A DNA stretch of 64,000 nt, taken from NCBI GenBank assembly GCA_024692715.1, contig JAILMH010000014.1, forward strand, positions 1 through 64,000, given 5' to 3'. Made by a program: the position numbers and the translations under genes. This DNA comes from Lachnospiraceae bacterium (lineage in GTDB: Bacteria > Bacillota > Clostridia > Lachnospirales > Lachnospiraceae). How positions within the stretch are numbered: position 1 is the first letter of the stretch; each line of letters opens with the position of its first letter. Below the pieces are notes generated by a model. It worked only from the letters and a program-made list of their open reading frames with translations. It was not told the origin of the DNA and searched no databases. This document shows, piece by piece, positions 60,622 through 64,000 of this stretch.

Positions 60622-62445
60622 TCAGTAACTAAAGGTATTTCCTTCACTGTCGGTCACACCTGAAGAATAATCATCTGAATCATAGTCTCCATATGAGCTG
60701 TAATCATCGTCTGAACCATAACTGTCATATGAATCATAATCATCATCTGAGCCATAACCGCCGTATGAACCATAGTCATCATCTGAACTTCCATAGCCGC
60801 CTAAAACGCCGCCCATTAAGCCGCCAATTGATTCCTGAAGGTCAGAAACCATCTCTCTCATATCATCCTCTGAAGCCTTACCTATATCAAGTGCATCAGA
60901 ATCCTTTATCTCTTTGATCTTTGCGCCCTTAGAAATCGTTGCAGAAAGTGAAAAGCTTACATCTCCATACTTTGTATCCTTTGTAGAAAATACGTATTTT
61001 CCATCTTCCTTAGTGAAATTAAACTTATAGCTTACGCCCATGGCGCTGACTTTGATCTCACCATTCTTATAATCATAGTCTAAACCGCCCTTAATAGACT
61101 TTCCGTCAGCAGTTCCCTTAATGCTGATAGACTCTACAGAATCCTCATCTGTCTTAGACACATTGATCTTGTCTTCTCCGCTTGTGATCTCGATCTCATC
61201 AAGTGGCTTGCTGCCCTTATAGCAGTTCATTACAAAATCTTTCTCACCATCAACTGTGATTACAGCGGCAGCTCCCTTGTATAAGTAAACATTGAAATCT
61301 GTTTCAGGAAAATCCACAAGATCCTTGAGCATCTGCTCCTTAGCCTCTTCGTAGACTCCAACTCCGAAGAACTGATCCATTGCATCATAGTAATCAGGAT
61401 TTTCTTCTTCAGCTTGATCAAGTATATCCTTATAAAGTTTTGAAAGATCATCGCCTGTCAAAGTAACTGTGTAACCGTTTAGTTTTCTGTCCTTACCATT
61501 GATCTCAAATTCTTCCGGATCAGCCTTCTCGATCTCCCAGTCAGCCATTGATTCTTTGACAGTCTTTTCCATAGCCTCTGACTGCTTATTTCTATTGGCT
61601 GTCATCTTAAAGAACTGTGCAGGGAAAGTATTAATAGCCTTGATCTGATCTTTATTCATTTCCTTAAGAAGAAATCCGTCATTATCATCATCGAAAGAAT
61701 ACTTAAGAACTCTTGAATATAATGCTCCAAGATCTGCATAGATCTCCTTATCTGTCATATATTCAGAAACTGTGAACTCAAGATCTCCAACACCTGCAGA
61801 TGCCACTGCAGACTGCTGTTTCTTCTTGGAATTCTGAGCATAGTTCAGACTTCCCTTAACCTTATAACCTGAACTATCTACTGAACCATCCAGATCAAAG
61901 TTATAATCTCCTGAATTTATGATCGCAACCATATCAGAGAGATCTTTAGTTATGTGAGATGAATTTGAAGTCAGTGTCTTATCTATTCCGTCATAAACCT
62001 TTTCATAAGGCTTCTTGAAAACGCCAAGCTTAAACGCTGCAAATACGCATCCTGCGATAGCAATAAGCACTACGATCACAGCAACTACAGCAACGGCCGC
62101 CTTATTGCCTTTCTTAGGATTCTCTGCCGGTACAGATGAAAAACTGTTTCCACCATAAACAGGCTCACCTGTCATCGGGTCGAACTGTACGCTTCCTCCG
62201 GCCTGCGCATCATTGTTGACCGGTTCTCCGGTCATCGGGTCAAACTGAACATCACTCTGAGACTGCTCACCCTTTTTTACAGGCTCACCTGTCATCGGAT
62301 CAAATTCAACACCATTATCAGGCTCTGAATCTGCCTTTTTTATCGGCTCCCCTGTCATTGGATCGAAGCTGTTCTCGTTTTCCGGCGCCGTATCATTTTT
62401 GATCGTCTCTCCAGTCATCGGGTCAAACTTGAATTCGTTACTCAT
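60622..62445 (-). CDS. Membrane-anchored protein with five N-terminal FDPMTGEP repeats and D/S/Y/G-rich C-terminus
   Basis: 607 aa; five FDPMTGE(P/T) units, TM AAVAVVAVIVVLIAIAGCVFAAF, large soluble domain, tail GSSDDDYGSYGGYGSDDDYDSYDSYG.... Confidence 0.75.
   Translation of the reverse strand: MSNEFKFDPMTGETIKNDTAPENENSFDPMTGEPIKKADSEPDNGVEFDPMTGEPVKKGEQSQSDVQFDPMTGEPVNNDAQAGGSVQFDPMTGEPVYGGNSFSSVPAENPKKGNKAAVAVVAVIVVLIAIAGCVFAAFKLGVFKKPYEKVYDGIDKTLTSNSSHITKDLSDMVAIINSGDYNFDLDGSVDSSGYKVKGSLNYAQNSKKKQQSAVASAGVGDLEFTVSEYMTDKEIYADLGALYSRVLKYSFDDDNDGFLLKEMNKDQIKAINTFPAQFFKMTANRNKQSEAMEKTVKESMADWEIEKADPEEFEINGKDRKLNGYTVTLTGDDLSKLYKDILDQAEEENPDYYDAMDQFFGVGVYEEAKEQMLKDLVDFPETDFNVYLYKGAAAVITVDGEKDFVMNCYKGSKPLDEIEITSGEDKINVSKTDEDSVESISIKGTADGKSIKGGLDYDYKNGEIKVSAMGVSYKFNFTKEDGKYVFSTKDTKYGDVSFSLSATISKGAKIKEIKDSDALDIGKASEDDMREMVSDLQESIGGLMGGVLGGYGSSDDDYGSYGGYGSDDDYDSYDSYGSDDDYSSYGDYDSDDYSSGVTDSEGNTFSY
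62150..62440. repeat. Five imperfect repeats encoding FDPMTGEP
   Basis: GGCTCACCTGTCATCGGGTCGAACTG-like units repeated five times. Confidence 0.8.
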
Positions 62446-62565
62446 ACTTTTTTCCTTTCACTCCTCTTTTTCTGATATTCAGAAAATATCAGATCTGCAA
62501 GTCAGCGTTAATTGCTCACTAATCTGTCAGACTACGAACCTTTCATAATCTGCTCTATATATTAA

Positions 62566-63216
62566 TCACTTAAAAAGTGAATTAATATCACAATCCTTCG
62601 AGATTTCTTTCTGCACTCCGCCTTCAATAAAAAACAGTCTGTCACACATATCTATCTCATCTCTGTCATGCGTGGACATTATCACTATGCCGTTTCTTTT
62701 AAGAAATCCTTTAAGGAATTCATGTATCTTCTTTTTCTGAAAAATATCCAGCGATGCACAAGGCTCATCCATGACGAGCACAGGCTGATCATTAGATGCA
62801 GCACAGGCTATATCTGCCCTGCGTCTCATTCCTCCGGAAAGCTTTGAAACCTTTTTATTCAAAAAACTTCCCAATTCAAATTCTTCGATCAATTCCCGGT
62901 TCTCCGCAAGTTTTTTCTTACTCCAAAGGCCGAGATTATCTTTAACCGATATGTCACCTATCAAAGCACTTCCCTGCGGTACATAACCGATCATTTTCGA
63001 AAAAAGTTTTGTATCTTTAAGTGGATCTTTATTCCAGAATGAAATATTTCCAGAATCAGGCTTCGCAACACCTGTTATGATTGAAAGAAGCGTCGACTTT
63101 CCGCTGCCGTTTGCACCGATTATACCAATGCACTGCCCCGGTGCCGCTTCAAAACCGGCATCCTTGAGCACCTGCCTCTTTCCTAATTTTTTTGAGATGT
63201 GTTCTACTCGAATCAT
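62566..63216 (-). CDS. ABC transporter ATP-binding protein
   Basis: IIGANGSGKSTLLSIITG, KLSGGMRRRADIACAASNDQPVLVMDEPCASLD. Start set at MIRVEHI. Confidence 0.92.
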   Translation of the reverse strand: MIRVEHISKKLGKRQVLKDAGFEAAPGQCIGIIGANGSGKSTLLSIITGVAKPDSGNISFWNKDPLKDTKLFSKMIGYVPQGSALIGDISVKDNLGLWSKKKLAENRELIEEFELGSFLNKKVSKLSGGMRRRADIACAASNDQPVLVMDEPCASLDIFQKKKIHEFLKGFLKRNGIVIMSTHDRDEIDMCDRLFFIEGGVQKEISKDCDINSLFK

Positions 63217-63422
63217 AAATTCCCTTTCTCCCACACAATAAAATACAATACTTCTTTTCATAAATCAACCAAGTTCGTGGGAGTTTGTAATTGCGTGTAC
63301 TAATAATACAACAAAATCAATTTAAAAAGTGCAATTCCTGACGAATGGTAGCTTCAAATGGGATGAACTGCATTTTTTGCAAAAAAAGAATCCGGCACAC
63401 TCACCGGATTCCCTTAAACTTT

Positions 63423-64000
63423 TTATACAACTAAAGCTTCTTTCCAGACCTCTTCCGCGATCTCCCGTACCAGTCGTACCTTGGCCCACTGCTCCTCATC
63501 TGTAAGCTTATTACCTATTTCACATGAAGCAAAGCCACACTGCGGAGAAAGATATAATCTCTCAAGCGGAACATATTTTGCCGCTTCGTAAATTCTTTCT
63601 ATGATCTTTTCTTTATCCTCAAGCTCCGGTCTTTTAGTAGTAACAAGGCCTAAAACCACCTTTTTATCACCGGAAACATATTTAAGAGGTTCGAATCCAC
63701 CAGATCTTTCGTCGTCGAACTCAAGATAATATGCATCTACGTTCTCTCCTCCAAAAAGCGGCTCAGCAACCTCAGAATACGGGCCGCTTGAAAAGAATGT
63801 TGAATGATAGTTTCCTCTGCAGACGTGAGTATTTATGACCATATCTGCAGGCTTTAAGTCGATGACTCTGTTATTGATGTCAGCAAGCAGATTCATATAC
63901 GAAGGGAGCTGGCTCTTTGGAAGCCCTGTAAGCGCTGTAGCCATTGTCGCATTGACAAAGCCTCCCCAGGTGCAGTCGTCAAGCTGAAGTATCCTTCCGC
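63423..64000 (-). CDS. Cobalamin-independent methionine synthase (MetE)-like / YxjG family protein (partial, runs off right edge)
   Basis: VINTHVCRGNYHSTFFSSGPYSEVAEPLF, YLSPQCGFASCEIGNKLTDEEQWAKVRLV; frame continues to 64000 (LQLDDCTWGGFVNATMATALTG). Confidence 0.85.
   Translation of the reverse strand, partial: GRILQLDDCTWGGFVNATMATALTGLPKSQLPSYMNLLADINNRVIDLKPADMVINTHVCRGNYHSTFFSSGPYSEVAEPLFGGENVDAYYLEFDDERSGGFEPLKYVSGDKKVVLGLVTTKRPELEDKEKIIERIYEAAKYVPLERLYLSPQCGFASCEIGNKLTDEEQWAKVRLVREIAEEVWKEALVV

Noticed and set aside
1-64000. tRNA, rRNA or prophage genes
   Set aside because: No convincing tRNA cloverleaf, rRNA stretch, integrase or phage structural genes were recognised by eye; tRNAscan-SE/Infernal should be run to confirm.

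Overview
The window is 64 kb of AT-rich bacterial DNA with anaerobe gene content. The combination of Rnf, [FeFe]-hydrogenase, butyrate kinase and BMC genes suggests a Firmicute such as a Lachnospiraceae member, but that assignment is inference. Almost all genes are on the minus strand. The main exceptions are a decayed YczE-like/TetR pair at the left edge and a PucR-type regulator at 19.1-20.7 kb. Main blocks, left to right: (1) a decayed region with an intact IS200/IS605 element (tnpA + tnpB); (2) an 11-gene operon at ~5.6-18.9 kb with a divergent PucR-type regulator. It encodes a YkvI-like transporter, an unusual acyl-carrier-protein::CocE/NonD-hydrolase fusion, AcpS, a phosphotransacylase, butyrate kinase, an alpha/beta hydrolase, a small membrane protein, a cytosolic FAD reductase and an Fe-S/GltD/NuoF-like electron-transfer module. 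This is my best candidate for an undescribed system; (3) NSS and AGCS Na+ symporters; (4) an orphan microcompartment islet (two EutS/PduU-like shell proteins + EutP); (5) a PilZ / Na-Pi cotransporter / degenerate-GGDEF+EAL cluster; (6) an APC permease and M18 aminopeptidase; (7) a complete Opp/Dpp ABC importer; (8) a secreted tyrosine-phosphatase-like protein; (9) a two-gene [FeFe]-hydrogenase with a NuoF-GltD fusion partner; (10) an apparent Tat translocon + extracytoplasmic FMN/FAD reductase + Rnf operon with a fused RnfD-RnfG; (11) a PfkB kinase; (12) an ABC-2 exporter cluster with repeat-rich and zinc-ribbon proteins; (13) a partial MetE-like gene at the right edge. No rRNA, tRNA or CRISPR array was recognised. 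All family calls come from reading motifs by eye; no database search was run.
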